DNA from: Xiphydria camelus
Lineage: Eukaryota; Arthropoda; Insecta; Hymenoptera; Xiphydriidae
Direction of reading: 5' to 3'
DNA: 64,000 nucleotides
NCBI GenBank assembly: GCA_963678675.1
Contig: OY783198.1
Span: forward strand, 19,268,684 to 19,332,683
In this document: in pieces, positions 32,588 through 44,922 of the stretch
How the letters are laid out: every line of letters starts with the position of its first letter
How positions within the stretch are numbered: the stretch's first letter is position 1
Made by a program: the position numbers and the translations under genes
The notes under the pieces: model-generated
What the model saw: only the letters and a program-made list of their open reading frames with translations
The model's database searches: none
Told to the model about the DNA's origin: nothing

Positions 32588-34410
32588 CGAGGAAAGCGTC
32601 GGAGGGGGAAGACGAGCTAGAGACCGAGAGAGGGTGGCTGTGTAGGGGTGCTCACGACTCTACTTGTTCATATTTTCGTGTCATCGCCACACGCGCGCGA
32701 TTATCCCTGCTCTCGCCCGCTTCCTCCGGGATATCCTCGAGGCTCGACCGAGCGAATGCGAAAATCGTGCTATTTTGGAATCGCCGCGCGCGGTTGGCTC
32801 GCCGCTCCGATCGTAAATAGCGCGACCACCCTCGCATATATTGAGGATTCCGGGAAATAAAGGGGTAGGAACGGACCCCGAGAATTCGCCTCTCGTGAAT
32901 TTTGTCGATTGAGCGATCATGCGCGGAGGGGTGTGAAGGTTTTTCGTTCGCGAGGTTCGAGGATTCGTTAGGGACGCTTTTTCGGGGGTGGTTTCAATGT
33001 TTTTACGTATTACGGCGAGTCGAACGCGCGTCATCGTTCGAGGAGAACGTCTTTGATTACGACCTGGCCGTTGGTCGACACGTCGCGCAACCCCTCCGTG
33101 GTATAGGCGCGTAAACTGCGGAAAGCCTTTACTTCCGCGTACGACGGTTCGGGCGAAATCCTCGGGAGCGTGTACGTCGGTAGTTTGTTATCGGTAAGGA
33201 AGTCCAGCAATGTCCGAGACCGAGGTGACCTCGTCCATCCGTATAGAACCGGAGGGTTGCGTGGCTTCGACGGCCCGCCTTGACCTCGCGGGGGGCTGAT
33301 CTTCGACTCGAGATAAGCGGGGAACGCGCGGCAAGAAAAAGGTTCGCATTCTTTATTTCACGGCTGTCCGAAATCAAAGGCCGCACGCGACCGGTTTCCG
33401 ATACTCGCGTTATTTCGGTCTTTCGGGGGGGAGGACTTTTGCCTCTCTCGATCGTTGAATTAAATTAATTCAAATTTTCTATTAAGACGTGACTTTAGAT
33501 TAAATCGCTACGTTTCTAAAATTACACGTGATCTGATAGGATTAGTTGGAAATTCGACAACGAGAGAGAGATGCTACAATTTTCTTGATTATAATAATCA
33601 GAAGATAACACTGTATTCGCTACATGCATGGGAATTAATGGCACCACGGTTTGGCACGTTATTGCATTTTCTGATGGACTTGTGTGTAAGATATTTAAAT
33701 GTGAAAAGAGATTATCGTAACTGTTGTTTATTTTAAAAGTTTCTACATTTTTCAATCGATCAAGATAGAAAGGTACCTAAGTTCAAAAATAAATAAATGG
33801 AACAAAAATTATTGTACCGTACATCATCTGTATTATTTTTACATAATGAAAATAACCTTATTTTATAGGACTGTTGACTCCTGGTCTCAATCCATCACAA
33901 AAACCCTAACTCTGGTACCAGGTGACGTCACCATGAGCGTTCTTAAATTAATACCACTCTCCCTTAAGGTTATGCAGGAATAGATGATCGTAATTAAATA
34001 TATCCAATTGAGAGACGCTTTCCGGATGCTGTTTAACAAAAGACGCGTACAGATAAGAAATTTCACCCTCACGCGCGAATTTGAATTACTTCACCGCGAG
34101 GAATTATCGATCGGAAGTTTAACCGCGCGGTTCTGCCGTAATTTCGCCGACGGATTTGCGACTACCCGAACTCCGCGAGAAACGAACGACGCTTAGCCGG
34201 AGCGTCGCGAACGAGGAAGCATCTCGTTACGACGGCAATAAAATGTCGAACGGTCGGATTTCGCAGTTGAGAGCTGCGGAAGCGTGGCGGCAGCGGGAGA
34301 GGCTGCGTCTGCGGCTGCTCCGGGGATTGATATCCCTCATCTTCTCCTTTGATATTCACCCCCGCGTCCCCGCGGCGGCCTCCCACCTCCTCCGCGCCCG
34401 ACCCACCCCT

Positions 34411-34446
34411 CCACCGTCGCCGCCGCCGCCGCCACCGCCGACGTCG
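34411..34446. repeat. (CCG)n triplet tract
   Basis: Imperfect CCG/CCA triplets, giving the proline run of the overlapping frame. Confidence 0.85.
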
Positions 34447-35913
34447 ACACCCCTTTGTGCGGAGAAGACAGATCGAACCACCCTGTTTACACTGCGACGC
34501 GATGATTTGCCAAATTAATTAGTTTTGTTTCTCACCCCCGACTACTTCTCTCGCTACCCGTTTCGCCCGCCGACGTCGCGCCGCCCCGCGCAAAAACCCC
34601 AAATAATCTTCGGGGCTAACTTCGTAAACCGAGGTTCATTAAGCGAGGACTCGGATCGATCGACGACGCGACGCGTCGCTTTTGACGCCGACGAATTCGG
34701 AAGAGTTAATCGGGTGCTCGCTTTCCCGTCGTTCGTCGTCTCTCCCTCCAAATACTTTCTTCTACTTTCTTTTTACGGTAACGATTACCATTTCCCATTG
34801 AAATAAAAGTTTCTATACTGCAGAAACTGCCGTAGGATTTGCTAAGACTCTTGTTCAACTTCGGAATATATCGTCAGCCGGGGTTATCTCGAAATTTAGA
34901 GGGAGTAATTTCGAGTAAATGAAATTTCAAGTAATAAGACTCAATAGATGAAATAATTTATTAAAAATCACAAAGTATTTCCAGCTTAAACAGTTCGCTA
35001 AGATGACTCCGCGAAGAAAGAAAGCGAGGAAGAGAAAACATCCCTGAATTTATTTACCGATAAATGAAAGATTAACGGAACGTAGAACAGGTCCGACTCC
35101 TCGCAAAAACGTAACGGCAGATTCCTTTCGAAAAGTCGATCGGTCCTCGCCCTTCGAGAGGGATCTCCATCGACTCCTCCCTCTCCCGTTCGAGCGAAGC
35201 GATCGAAACGCGCGCTCCCCGGGGCTTCGCCCAATTATGCAGATATGCAGATTTCGCGAAGCCCTCGGGAGCGAGCGACGGGGGTGCGAACGATCGTAAA
35301 CATCAGACACTTTCTTTCGCGAGCCGCGCCATCAAACGGTCGAGGAGAACCGAGAGCGCGCGAGTTATAAGCGTTCGCGTTCTTCAGCGACAAACATCTC
35401 GTCCCGACAAAAACGCGCGTGGACGTCCGGGGCCGCGCGGTGGAGTCGCGTCGCGGGAAACGGGGCGGATCAGCGCGGGGAGGGCTCTCCTCGTTAATGC
35501 AACGTCCCTCTCTGTGGCTCCCGGAGGCTCTCGCGCTCCTCGCCGACTATTAGCGGTGAGCCCGACTCACGCCACTCATTATCTCGACGTTTACTGCCGG
35601 CGATATTATCGAAAGTGCCGCGGCGATGATCCCGAGAGGCGTGGAGGAATATGCATACGCGCGCTTGTACACTTCTTTGAGAAGAAGAGTTGGGCGTGAT
35701 TCTTCGGAAAAACTCCCTTTTCCGACGGTTATTTACACAATCATTCTCGTAACTCGTGGTTCTTATCTCGTAAATCAGTTTCGCGGTGAGGTGGGAAATA
35801 GTTCTCTCTGGTGGATCTCGATAAAATAGTATTTTAGAGAAGTGTTAATCGTAATCCAGTTAATGGGATTTTTAAATAGAGCTCGTAAAGTAGCAGCTTC
35901 ATTTATCGTTAGA

Positions 35914-36136
35914 CTGAGGAAAAACATCTAGTTGAATACGAATCTGACAGAAAAATTTATTTGAAATGAATAGGAATTTATTCACATCGAACAAAAGTCT
36001 ATTTGAATTAGACAAATGTCTTGCATATCTTTTTAATCGAGCATGAACCTAGTAGAACACTTATTTCATTCAGATAAACTTTTGCTCGATGTGAATAAAT
36101 TCCCATTCGTCTCTCAAATATATAATATTTTTTAGA
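35914..36136. mobile_element. MITE family B, copy 3 (in duplication unit 1)
   Basis: Left end GACTGAGGAAAAACATC. The right end is cut off at the unit junction after CTCTCAAATATATAATA, so the terminal TTTTCTCAGTG is missing. Confidence 0.75.
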
Positions 36137-36305
36137 ATTATTCTCGTAACTCGTAGTTATTATCTTGTAAATTGGTTCCGGAGAGGTGGGAAATAGTTAT
36201 CTCTAGTAGATCTCGATAAAATAGTATTTTGGAGAAATTTTAATCGCAATCAGTAAATCGGATTTTTAAATAAAACTCCTAAAATAGCAACTTCACTTAT
36301 CGTTA

Positions 36306-36536
36306 CACCGAGGGAAAAGATCTAGTTGAATACAAACCTGTGATAGAAAAATTTATTTGAGATAGATAGGAATTTATTCACATCGGATAAAAGTCTTTAA
36401 TCTCGAGGATGAACCTAATAGGACATTAATCTAATTCAAATAGACTTTTGTTCAGTGTGAATACATTCCTATTCATCTGAAATAAATTTTTCTATCACAC
36501 ACAGGTTCGTATTCAACTAGAACTTTCCCCTGGGTG
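36306..36536. mobile_element. MITE family B, copy 4 (in duplication unit 2)
   Basis: TA-flanked with both ends present: CACCGAGGGAAAAGATC and GAACTTTCCCCTGGGTG. It is slightly shorter than copy 1 because the centre lost about 25 bp. Confidence 0.8.
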
Positions 36537-36537
36537 T

Positions 36538-37134
36538 ATTCCATAATTCGAGTTACACTTTTGAGAAAAGTACGACAGCTTAGATCGGCGCATAAGTCCA
36601 TCACCCCCTCGCGAAATCGCCGAAAAATCGCAAATGCGAACGCGCAGAGATACCGCATGTAGCGGCGAAAATAATCAGACGGAAATATCGTCTTGTTTTC
36701 CTCGTCTCTTCCATTCCCCTGGTTCGTCTCTTGCCACCCGCGAGTTCTTCCTCTTCTTTTTAGCCGTCGTAGAGCGACAATCAATATCAAGGTGGGGACG
36801 GAGAACGGACCGAGGGCCACGAGCCGAAGGGTGTCAGCCACGGAGGGAGGAGAGGAAGGCGAGCCGGGGTGCGAGGAGTACGAGAGAAGGGTGCGGGGGG
36901 GGGGGGGGGGGTGGCGCCTCATATTTTGCTCATTAGCGTCAGCATCGTCGTCAGCGACGCCCTCACTTCGCACAGCTAGCCGAGGGGAGAGAGAGGCACC
37001 ATCCATCATCTTGTCCTCTGTTTCATCCCCTCCTCGTGGCACCCCTGACGTAGTTCCTCTCAGGTTGGAAGCTGATTTCACACCGGGAGATCGCGCGGCT
37101 CGGTATATCAGTCGCGCTTGAAATCGCTCGCCGA
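36538..37134. other. No gene seen; contains a 17-G run
   Basis: GC-rich and open on both strands. The minus frame at 36,473-37,081 starts inside the family B copy and is not credible as a gene. The guanine run at 36,895-36,911 is a likely assembly or sequencing trouble spot. Confidence 0.5.
36895..36911. repeat. Poly-G run, 17 bases
   Basis: Uninterrupted G from 36,895 to 36,911. Able to form quadruplex structure and prone to length error. Confidence 0.95.
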
Positions 37135-37210
37135 GGCGAATATTATGCAGCTCGATGCACGCGATTATTTATGCATTTTTATTCCGAATTTATTCGTGCA
37201 TATTTTTACT
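37135..37210. promoter_or_regulatory. AT-rich island with Caudal/POU-type words
   Basis: TTATGCAG, GATTATTTATGCATTTTTAT and TATTCGTGCATATTTTT lie within 70 bp, between GC-rich DNA and a MITE. TTTATG and ATGCAT are typical of Hox/Caudal and POU sites. It is a candidate enhancer core only. Confidence 0.25.
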
Positions 37211-37223
37211 TTACTTTAGGGTA

Positions 37224-37424
37224 CACCGAGAAGAATAACCTGTTCGATTTAACCGAAATCCTGGACACCGTAACTAAATTGTTTCATGAAATATGGATGC
37301 TCTCTCTCCATCTGTTTAGTGAAATTGACCACTTTCTGATTAGAATAAATAAGCATGTAGTTAGAATAACTAAACTCGTTTAATCAGATGCATTTTATCA
37401 TTTTAACCACGTTATTTTTCTCGC
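37224..37424 (+). mobile_element. MITE family A, copy 7
   Basis: Compact 201 bp copy: CACCGAGAAGAATAACCTG at the left, CACGTTATTTTTCTCGC at the right. It lacks one of the repeated AACTAAATATTT modules found in copy 1. Confidence 0.8.
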
Positions 37425-37500
37425 TATAGATGCTTTGAAATTCTGTGGCTCATTCCGGTGTGAGCGCATCTTCAGAAGGAGGGAAAGGACCCTCTCGATC

Positions 37501-37553
37501 CTCTCCCTCTCCCTCTCCCTCTCCCTCTCCCTCTCCCTCTCTCTTTCTCTCCC
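37501..37553. repeat. (CCCTCT)n hexamer array
   Basis: About seven CCCTCT units followed by CTCTTTCTCTCC. Unlike the CT dinucleotide tracts, this has a strict six-base period. Confidence 0.9.
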
Positions 37554-38066
37554 GTATTATTCGCCTCGCGTTGCTTCGCACTTGGCCAAGTCAGTGACGG
37601 ATAGCCGGCCACGTCCAGGGGTTGGTCTTGGTGATTACCGCAGAAATTACCATACCACCCCCGCAACGCGGAAGAAGCAACGAAATAATTCAACTCGGCG
37701 CGTTTTCGCGATACCCATTAGACGCCACCCTTCAGTCCGAGAGCATCCGCATCGGCGCTGCATCGCGATACGAAATTTCGCGTGGTAGCGGAAGTCCTTG
37801 TCGCGACTCCTGATGCATGCTTCAAGTCGAACGGCGGAAGCATCCGGGTGCGTCGGTACAAATGGAAGAATCGCTTCGAAAGGGTGTACCTCGCAATTGC
37901 CGCAAAAACGCAGGGAATATCCGCGTTTAGTAGGCACCTACTTTCCCATGAAATCGGTTTTTAGTGACGAACCGTAAAGCGATTTATGTGTACGAGAGGC
38001 TGTAACGCCGATAGTAAACGGTAAACGCACGTAGTGCCACGGCTGAAGTTCCTCGCTCGCACCGCA

Positions 38067-38068
<2 letters not shown>
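37554..38068. other. No gene seen
   Basis: Unique DNA of moderate GC. Repeated GAAATTTCGCG/GCATCGCG words are not organised into an element. Confidence 0.5.
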
Positions 38069-38127
<59 letters not shown>

Positions 38128-38130
38128 ACT
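38069..38130. repeat. (CT)n microsatellite
   Basis: About 30 CT units with one TTT interruption. It is the longest CT tract in the window. Confidence 0.95.
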
Positions 38131-38463
38131 CTCGCGCGCGAGCGATGCGGTTAGGGGAGGCGCGTAAAAAAAATTTATTACTCGCACACCGACGGCTCAT
38201 CGCGTGTCACCTAGTCTCGCTTCGATATGGAAAAGTCGTACGCGCGATTATTTGTTGCGGGGTATGGGCTTCCACGTTATCGTCATTCCTGTCGGTATAA
38301 CAAGGGTGAAGTATCCTAAGGGTGGCATAATTATGCCAGGAGGAACGATCCGCTCTAATATGACAAAATTTATAGCATATCGTTGTTATTTTTATCTATT
38401 ATTTCGAGAGTAATTATGACGACCTTCCTTTGATATGGAAAAAAATGTTCGTATTTATATGTA

Positions 38464-38709
38464 CACAGAAAAAAAACACAATTAGTTGGATCTACTAAAA
38501 ATTACTTGCAAGTAATTATTTATTTACACCAATTAAAATTTGTTATATATTAATTAAATATCTCTTCCTTACAATGCGGAATAGCATGTGAGATTGCAAG
38601 GAAGAAATATTTAATTAAGTAATCAAAAAAGATTTAATTTCTGGAAATAAATAATTATCTGCGATCCCGCAATTATTATTAACAAGTCTAACTAATTTTT
38701 TTTCCTGCG
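38464..38709. mobile_element. MITE family J, copy 1
   Basis: Begins CACAGAAAAAAAACACAATT next to TA. Markers are AAGTAATTATTTATTTACAC, ATATCTCTTCCTTACAATG and its mirror TTGCAAGGAAGAAATAT. Ends TTTTCCTGCG before TA. Confidence 0.8.
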
Positions 38710-39278
38710 TAGGTACATTCGTTAAAAGAAAATTCCCTCATCTATATCAATACTAACTTAATAACTCTCTCCACCCCTCTGTATATTCAGAAAAATCGTA
38801 GGTAGTGCATCGAAAATGCAACTCTCAAATCGCGATTCCTTTAATTCCGCTTTATGTCCGATTTTTTCCTTCTCAGAGGTGGCTCTGCGCGACTATATTC
38901 GCTCCTCTATTTATTATTAACCGCGATGGCGAAGCGAATTTCTCCGGCTCGCGTCCAGAGCGCGTAGGCTCGAGTGGTATATCCTACGCGTGCGCGTGCG
39001 TGCGTAACGGAGCGTGTCTCTCGGCCGTGGTAGGCGGTCGCGTCGTCCTCGGCTTTTGGCTTTCAGCCTTTCTCGAGCCTTTGCTCGAGCACACATCCGT
39101 CCGTCGAGTTTCGGAACCGTGAATAAGCGCGTAGGCGTAACGCACCAGACCGATGCGCGCGATCTTGGAAGATAAAGAGGCTCGCCGGACGAATCCTCCC
39201 TGTTATATTTACTCTTCAGCGAGTTAAAGCTGTGCCACTGTCGCAAATTTTGATCCTCGTGCTTTCTAGCGAAATCTT
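38710..39278. other. No gene seen
   Basis: Mixed composition. Frames at 38,805-39,122 and 38,917-39,351 overlap on opposite strands. GCCTTTCTCGAGCCTTTGCTCGAG near 39,067 contains two CTCGAG sites. Confidence 0.45.
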
Positions 39279-39567
39279 CAATGAGAGAAATAGTTACCGG
39301 TGCCAAGAAAATTGTTCCTCTATTAAAAACATGATATAAGTCCAGGGTCAATCAATGGTTTTCTTCATGCAAGGAAATATTTGATTGGCTCGAGTAATTG
39401 CTTTTTACATGCAGAAAGAACTTTTTGTTCTAACGAAGGTACTCTTGAATCAAAAATATATATTTTTCGACCAAGAATCTGTATTCTTAAAAATGTACCT
39501 ATTAGATTCACGTACGTTCTTGATTCAAGACATATTTTTTGGATACCAGCAATTATTCCTCTCAGTG
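39279..39567 (+). mobile_element. MITE family I, copy 3
   Basis: Left ATGAGAGAAATAGTTACCGG, right AGCAATTATTCCTCTCAGTG. Good preservation of TGATTGGCTCGAGTAATTG and ATCTGTATTCTTAAAAATG. Confidence 0.85.
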
Positions 39568-40380
39568 TAATGGTTGAAATTAACCTCAAATAAAGCCAGC
39601 GCTGGGAATCAAATTATTCCAGCGACAGAAATTAAAGATCCGAAGGAAAGTGGATAATATTTCATCGATTGACGCGTAACATCGAAAAGGAGAAGAAACT
39701 TTCGCAACGATCGAGAAAAGCGCGAGCGAGTCGCCGCGTAAACACGAAACTCGACGGAGGGACGAAGAGCTGGAATCGCGCCGCCGCGAGAACGAGTCGA
39801 AATTGGTGGATCGGCGAAGAACGAGGAGGGTGAGGAGACGGCGGAGAGGAGGTGGAGGAATGTCTCTGCCTACCGAGGTGCTGAGAACAAGTAGTGACAG
39901 AATGAGATGGAGTGACTAAAGGAGGGATGATGCGATGGAACGGGATATCCCATGCGGGGGCGTATAGCCACGGTGCCCATGGAAACGCGCAGGCGCCTTC
40001 CGACGGAAGCTCTCTCCAGCCCTTCGACGTATACTATCTCTGTCGCACCCTCGTACCCTGCCAGCCCCTCTATGGCTGCCTTTCCACGTTAATACGCACT
40101 AAACACCCCATAGACGATACACGCTCGATGCGAACACGCGTGTTTACTCGGAGGAGGGCCGTAGGTGTATCACCCTCCGGTCCAGCTTCGGCATCGCCTC
40201 TGGTACGACCCTCGCGGGCGGTTTCTACTTGCTGTCTTATATGGAACTGAGAATTGATCGTTCAAATCTATATAGTAAAAGGTTTAATTCACTTGGAAAA
40301 TGATCCAACCGTGCAGAAGCTGATTTTTCTTACGAACGCGCGAACTCGAAGTAATCGAATAAAAAGATCGCGTTAACGTA
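39568..40380. other. No gene seen
   Basis: GC-rich from 39,700. A GGATGATGCGATGGAAC word at 39,925 also occurs, slightly altered, at 6,121-6,136, possibly by chance. Confidence 0.5.
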
Positions 40381-40621
40381 CACTTGTAAAAATAATTAGG
40401 TTAAAACGACAAAATGCATCCAGTTGAACACGTTTAATTATTCTAACCAAAATATTGGTCAGTTGAACCAAATATCTAGTTATTCTAATCAAATGTTTAG
40501 TTATTCTAACTAAAAAGTGGTCAGTCTAACTAAACAGACGGAGAGGATCCATATTTCGCCAAACGATTTGGTCATCGTCTCCAGGATTTTGGTTAAATTG
40601 ACCAAGTTATTTTGTTCAGTG
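40381..40621 (-). mobile_element. MITE family A, copy 8
   Basis: CACTTGTAAAAATAATTAGG at the left and ACCAAGTTATTTTGTTCAGTG at the right. A complete set of internal modules, including CCATATTTCGCCAAACG. Confidence 0.85.
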
Positions 40622-41345
40622 TAGTCTTGAGAATATCCCGCGATAGATATTCAAATCACTGCGAAAATAATAGTCATCGCCGAACTACAAATATTGTCCT
40701 CAATCCAGCAATCTATTATAGGTAATATTGCGTCACTAACGATAGTTATCATTGATTTATATGAAGCCACATAAGTTATCGTCAAAAGTGAGCTAATATA
40801 ATTGCACTCTATACTGTGGCAATAATACGTCAATCTCGATCTCAATTATCTCTACATTCCCGCAATATTTCATCGTCCGATCAACAATATTTTTTGCAAT
40901 CTTTTTTCCACTGAAATTCACCGCTCGAAGTGCGCGCAGCGACCGTAACGACTCGCGATCGCCGGATCGTTGCAGGAAATCTCGTTCCGATGTAATCGGC
41001 GCACGCGTGATGTCGTCTCTCTCGCGGCAGTCGCTTTACGCGGCGGAGATATCGGTTGTCGCGCATCGGGAATTAATTTGCACCCGTATTTACGAGCCGA
41101 TCGTTGCGTAACCGTTGCTGCGCAGGTAATCGCGAGCAGGCGGAATAGTTTCTGTGCAGCGGTATGCCGGCGTGTGTATACGTTCAAGGACGAGGTGACA
41201 GATCGAACGGCGGAAACGAGAAGGGGTGAAGAGGGGAGGGATCGCGATCGTTCGATATTTACCGCGCTTTTATCAAGAGTCGAGTCTCGCTTGCATTTCT
41301 CGTCACGGAGAAAAGTAGGGAAATCGCAGAGGGGTTGCGAGCGTA
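40622..41345. other. No gene seen
   Basis: AT-rich to 40,915, possibly decayed transposon with ends I could not pair. Then CpG-rich unique DNA with overlapping frames on both strands. Confidence 0.45.
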
Positions 41346-41642
41346 CCAGGAGGGAAATAATTGCTAATGTCAAAAAGATATAATGTCTCGAATCTCTCAA
41401 GAACATATTATGATCTTATACATTTTTAAGAATACAGATTCTTGGTTGATGATTATATATTCGTCATGCAAGAGTACCTCTGTTGGAACAAAAAATTCTT
41501 TCTGCGCGAAGAAAAAACAATTACTCGAGCCTATCAAATATTTTCTTACACGAAAAAAAAACCATGGCTTGATCCTGGTATTGTATTATGTTCTTGAGCG
41601 AGGAAAACATTTTCTTGGCACCAGTAATTATTTCTCTCAGTG
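41346..41642 (-). mobile_element. MITE family I, copy 4
   Basis: TA-flanked, in reverse orientation. Left CCAGGAGGGAAATAATTGC, right AGTAATTATTTCTCTCAGTG. The reverse-orientation landmark CAATTACTCGAGCCTATCA is intact. Confidence 0.85.
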
Positions 41643-42169
41643 TACATCGATCCTCCCTTATTCTTCCTTCTCGGTTTTCAAAGTGTCGTCCACGCGCGAT
41701 GCGATCTGCCGGGGCAAAATGGCGGTCCTCTCTCTCGGTACTCACACGGACGTCGAGTGCCCGCGGGGTTACGAGATATTCGATCCTCGAGTCGCGCGCC
41801 GCGCGCGGGGGCTAAAACGGTCGGACGCGGGGTGCAGGGATGAAAATGGAGATGGAGGCCGAGGGACCACCCTCCTCGTTTGTCTGAAACAGCTCGCCTC
41901 TGGACTTGACGGTTTAAGTGTCGGCAAAAACCATAACATCCATCAGAGGGCAGCGTGCGGTAACTCGAGGTCGGAGAGGAAGAGGAGGTCGCACACGCGG
42001 AGGTGTTCGACTTGACGAAATTGAAGGGAAAAATGTATCATCCCTTTCTTTTCGTTTGCTCGCTCCTCCGCTCTTTCGCTCCCTTTCGCACCTCTCTGGC
42101 ACTCTGCTCTTTGTTCGGAACACACGTACGATCTGTGGTTTACGAAATTCTTCGAATTCAGGAAATTAC
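41643..42169. other. No gene seen
   Basis: CpG-rich. GGCAAAATGGCGGTCC at 41,714-41,729 contains a YY1/PHO-type ATGGCGG core. Confidence 0.45.
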
Positions 42170-42432
42170 CACCGAGAAAATAGTTTATTCGTAGCTATTA
42201 TAATAAAGGTTTATCCGAACATGGCGAAATGAACATTATGTTGGATGAAATAAATATTCGTTAACTGTTACAATATTTATTTGGAGCAGTTAAATCCCCT
42301 TCGATATAATTATTTGAATGAAATAAACATTTCAATAATTAATATATATTTTCTTGTCATAATGAAATATTTATTTCGCCGTATTTGAAATTACATTTAT
42401 TTATTAACTATTAATAAATTGTTTTCTGGGTG
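42170..42432. mobile_element. MITE family F, copy 5
   Basis: CACCGAGAAAATAGTTTATT at the left, AATTGTTTTCTGGGTG at the right. The centre is intact with ATTTATTTGGAGCAGTTAAAT. Confidence 0.85.
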
Positions 42433-44667
42433 AAAAGGTGACGTATAATAATTTTTTTTTACTACGCAAAAGATTTATGACAGTGCAATAGTTAAAAGTT
42501 TGATTAAATCGACGATAATTTGAATCAGGCGAATCATTAGTTAAATGTCATTTGAGAGAAAGCAACATTCGTTTTAATTGAAAAATTTTCGTTACCTTCA
42601 TTTCTCTTATTTATCGCAAGGAATTCAATCTTAACCAATTCCACGCGATAGGCGCGAAATTCCTCAGGGATCATTCCTATCGTGCGGCGTGCGAGAGTCC
42701 TTTAAGGAGCGTGCGCATTAGCCCGGCACGCCAATACAGGTTGCGATGGCAACACTCCTTATCGAGATACAGGCTCGAAGAATTTGGAGAGTGCGAGTCG
42801 CGGCGGGACGAATGCCTCGCGATCGGCACACACGCGCGCGCGTGCGAACGCGTATAGCGTAGTAGGAGACGCGCTAAGGGGCACCACCGTGGCACGTAAG
42901 CGAGATAGACCCATAAAAATGCTAATCCTTATCGACCGGCGGGACGGGAGCCGCTTGCATGCCATTAGCCCACAGACCCCGCAAACGCAATTCGACGCAA
43001 CACTAACGCGATGCTCTGCGCGCACGTCGGCCCTCTCCCTTCGAGGAGCGGACGAGAATTTCGCCGCCATTGTCGCATCGGGAGAAACGCGAGGCGACGT
43101 TCACGGCTCGCTGGTTCGCGCGAAGTGCCTTCTCCGGAAGTAAGCTATCAGTTTGTCGCACGCGGCGCGACTCTGTTCTATGCGAATTCCCATAGGTGGG
43201 CTACTTTTGAGGCAGGTGGATTCGATAAAAGTCGATATATCTAATGACCGGTTAGTCCGAGAGGAAAATTCCTTCAATAAAAATTGTAGAACTGTAAAAG
43301 CTGTACAACTTTTGTCCGAAACATTTTTCTCTCCGACCAACGGATCGCGAGATACAGCATCAGTGGAAACATTCCCGAACGCGCCAGACAGACCACGGCT
43401 CCATACTCGGCGCGCTAAAGCGATTTCCTCGCAATCCCCCCGCGCAGCAGCAGTTGGTGCAAAAACTTTTTCACCCGCTCCAGAGGAAGCTCCGCACATC
43501 GACGCGAAAATCGTCCCGCGCGGCCATATTTTCCGAGAAGCTGTCAGGAGCATATCGAGGGGGTATAGCCATACCCCGTCCACAGTCGCGTGTTTTATAG
43601 GGGAGAGGCGCTCGGTTTTTAGGGTGTTCCGGGTGACCATCGACGACGACGATGACGACGACGACAACGACGACGGCGGCAATGGCAGCAGCGAGACTAA
43701 TCTCCGATAGGCGCGCATCGGATCCATCAATCTAGATTATAATTAATTGATAGTGGGACCACCCCCTGCGGTGGGTGGCGGTGCCGGGGCCGGGCGTTCG
43801 GGACTCGCCTCGCAGGGCGGTGTATTGCACCGGGTATTAGGGGGTGTAGGTGCAGGGGTGACTGTCGGTCTGTCTGTTGTCGACTCTTTATCGCGCCCCC
43901 GGTGAGTCGTCTTATGCATCTTTCATGAGGCAACCATCCAAGGGGTCCGCGCCATCCGCCACTCCGTAACCCGCGTACTACGTACTACGAGGCGCGTATA
44001 CACGTACACGTACATCCTCGCCACGTAGGTACCGCGACCAGTCCCTCCGTTCTTCGCTTCTTCCCCCTTCCGCTCCGTATAGCCTTTTTCTTCCTTTATC
44101 TTCCCTTACCGTCTAGTCTGACTGTTTCGCCTACTACTTGGCCGTACCGCGCGGGCCGTCGAAAGCGAGCCGGGAAACTGGAAAGAGAAAGAGAGAGAGA
44201 TATCATGCCACGTGTGCAGAGAAACTCTCTGGTCTCTCTTTACGAGTGCACTACCACTAGCACCGTATCACCGCATCGCCCAAAGCCAGTCCCGGGATAT
44301 ATAAAGGAGAGACCTACCGCAACCGAATCCGAATCACCACCGTCTCTACTGAGTCATTCGCTTGGCCCCTGTCGATCGCATGCGCCCTGCACCCTTCATC
44401 GGAAACTGAGCTGCTTCGCCTCGAGATCCTTTTCAGAAAAATTCCAAAGAGGTGACGCTCATTCCGTTCGATGGGGTGAGATATCGTCGGCGTATAAATT
44501 GAGCAATTAAGTTTGGGCGTCGATTATTGCCTCAAGTTTGTTCTTAATAACTCGACAATAGAAACAGAAATTCTCTTCCTTGGTTAAACTTGTAATTAAT
44601 TATTTGTATGGCTCGAACGAAATTGATAGTTGTATTTAAATGACGATATTATAGATATTCTGAGCGT
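42433..44667. other. No gene seen; 2.2 kb unique segment
   Basis: Long frames at 43,153-43,710 (plus) and 43,101-43,730 (minus) overlap almost completely. A real gene would not normally be open on both strands over 550 bp, and neither shows a domain. TATATAAAG at 44,298-44,306 is a good TATA match, but the flanks give no initiator I trust. Confidence 0.45.
43640..43680. repeat. (GAC)n triplet tract
   Basis: GACGAC units with ATG/AAC interruptions, coding Asp in one frame and Val/Ser in others. Confidence 0.85.
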
Positions 44668-44922
44668 ATATCGAGAAAACAGTTTATTTGCAGTTGATAA
44701 ATGTTTATTTGAATATGATGAAGTAAACATTTTATCGCGTCGAGTAAATATTCGTTAACTGTTACGCGATGTTTATTTGGCGCAATTTGATCCTTTGAGG
44801 CAACCATTTGAATAAATAAAGATTTTAATAATTAACATATGTTTTCTCGTCCTAACGAAATATTTGTTTCGCCGTATTTGAAATGACATTTATCGACTAT
44901 TAATAAACTGTTTCCTCGGAGT
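44668..44922. mobile_element. MITE family F, copy 6
   Basis: Left TATCGAGAAAACAGTTTATT, right TAAACTGTTTCCTCGGAG. Carries the GCAATTTGATCCTTTGAGGC centre seen in copies 1 and 4. Confidence 0.8.

Larger units (their letters stand above)
32081..35740. other. No gene seen; 3.7 kb of mostly unique DNA
   Basis: CpG-rich parts alternate with AT-rich 33,480-33,900 and 34,780-34,990. TTGGTCGG repeats and a GA tract are listed separately. TGCATATTCAACGG at 32,460 recalls other ATGCATAT words. AAATTAATTAG at 34,513 is a homeodomain-type core. No frame has a domain. Confidence 0.45.
35741..36537. repeat. Tandem segmental duplication, two units of about 400 bp
   Basis: Unit 1 is 35,741-36,137 and unit 2 is 36,138-36,537. 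Each consists of about 165 bp (starting ATTCTCGTAACTCGT and including CTCGATAAAATAGTATTTT and AAATCGGATTTTTAAATA-like words) followed by a family B MITE. The units differ at many sites, so the duplication is old. Confidence 0.8.

Noticed and set aside
40646..40912. AT-rich segment bounded by CACTGCGAAAAT and TTTTTTCCACTG
   Set aside because: The right end is not the inverted repeat of the left (CACTG instead of CAGTG), so it does not qualify as a MITE.
43101..43730. 209-codon minus and 185-codon plus frames
   Set aside because: They overlap almost entirely, include a GAC triplet tract, and lack splice signals or domains.
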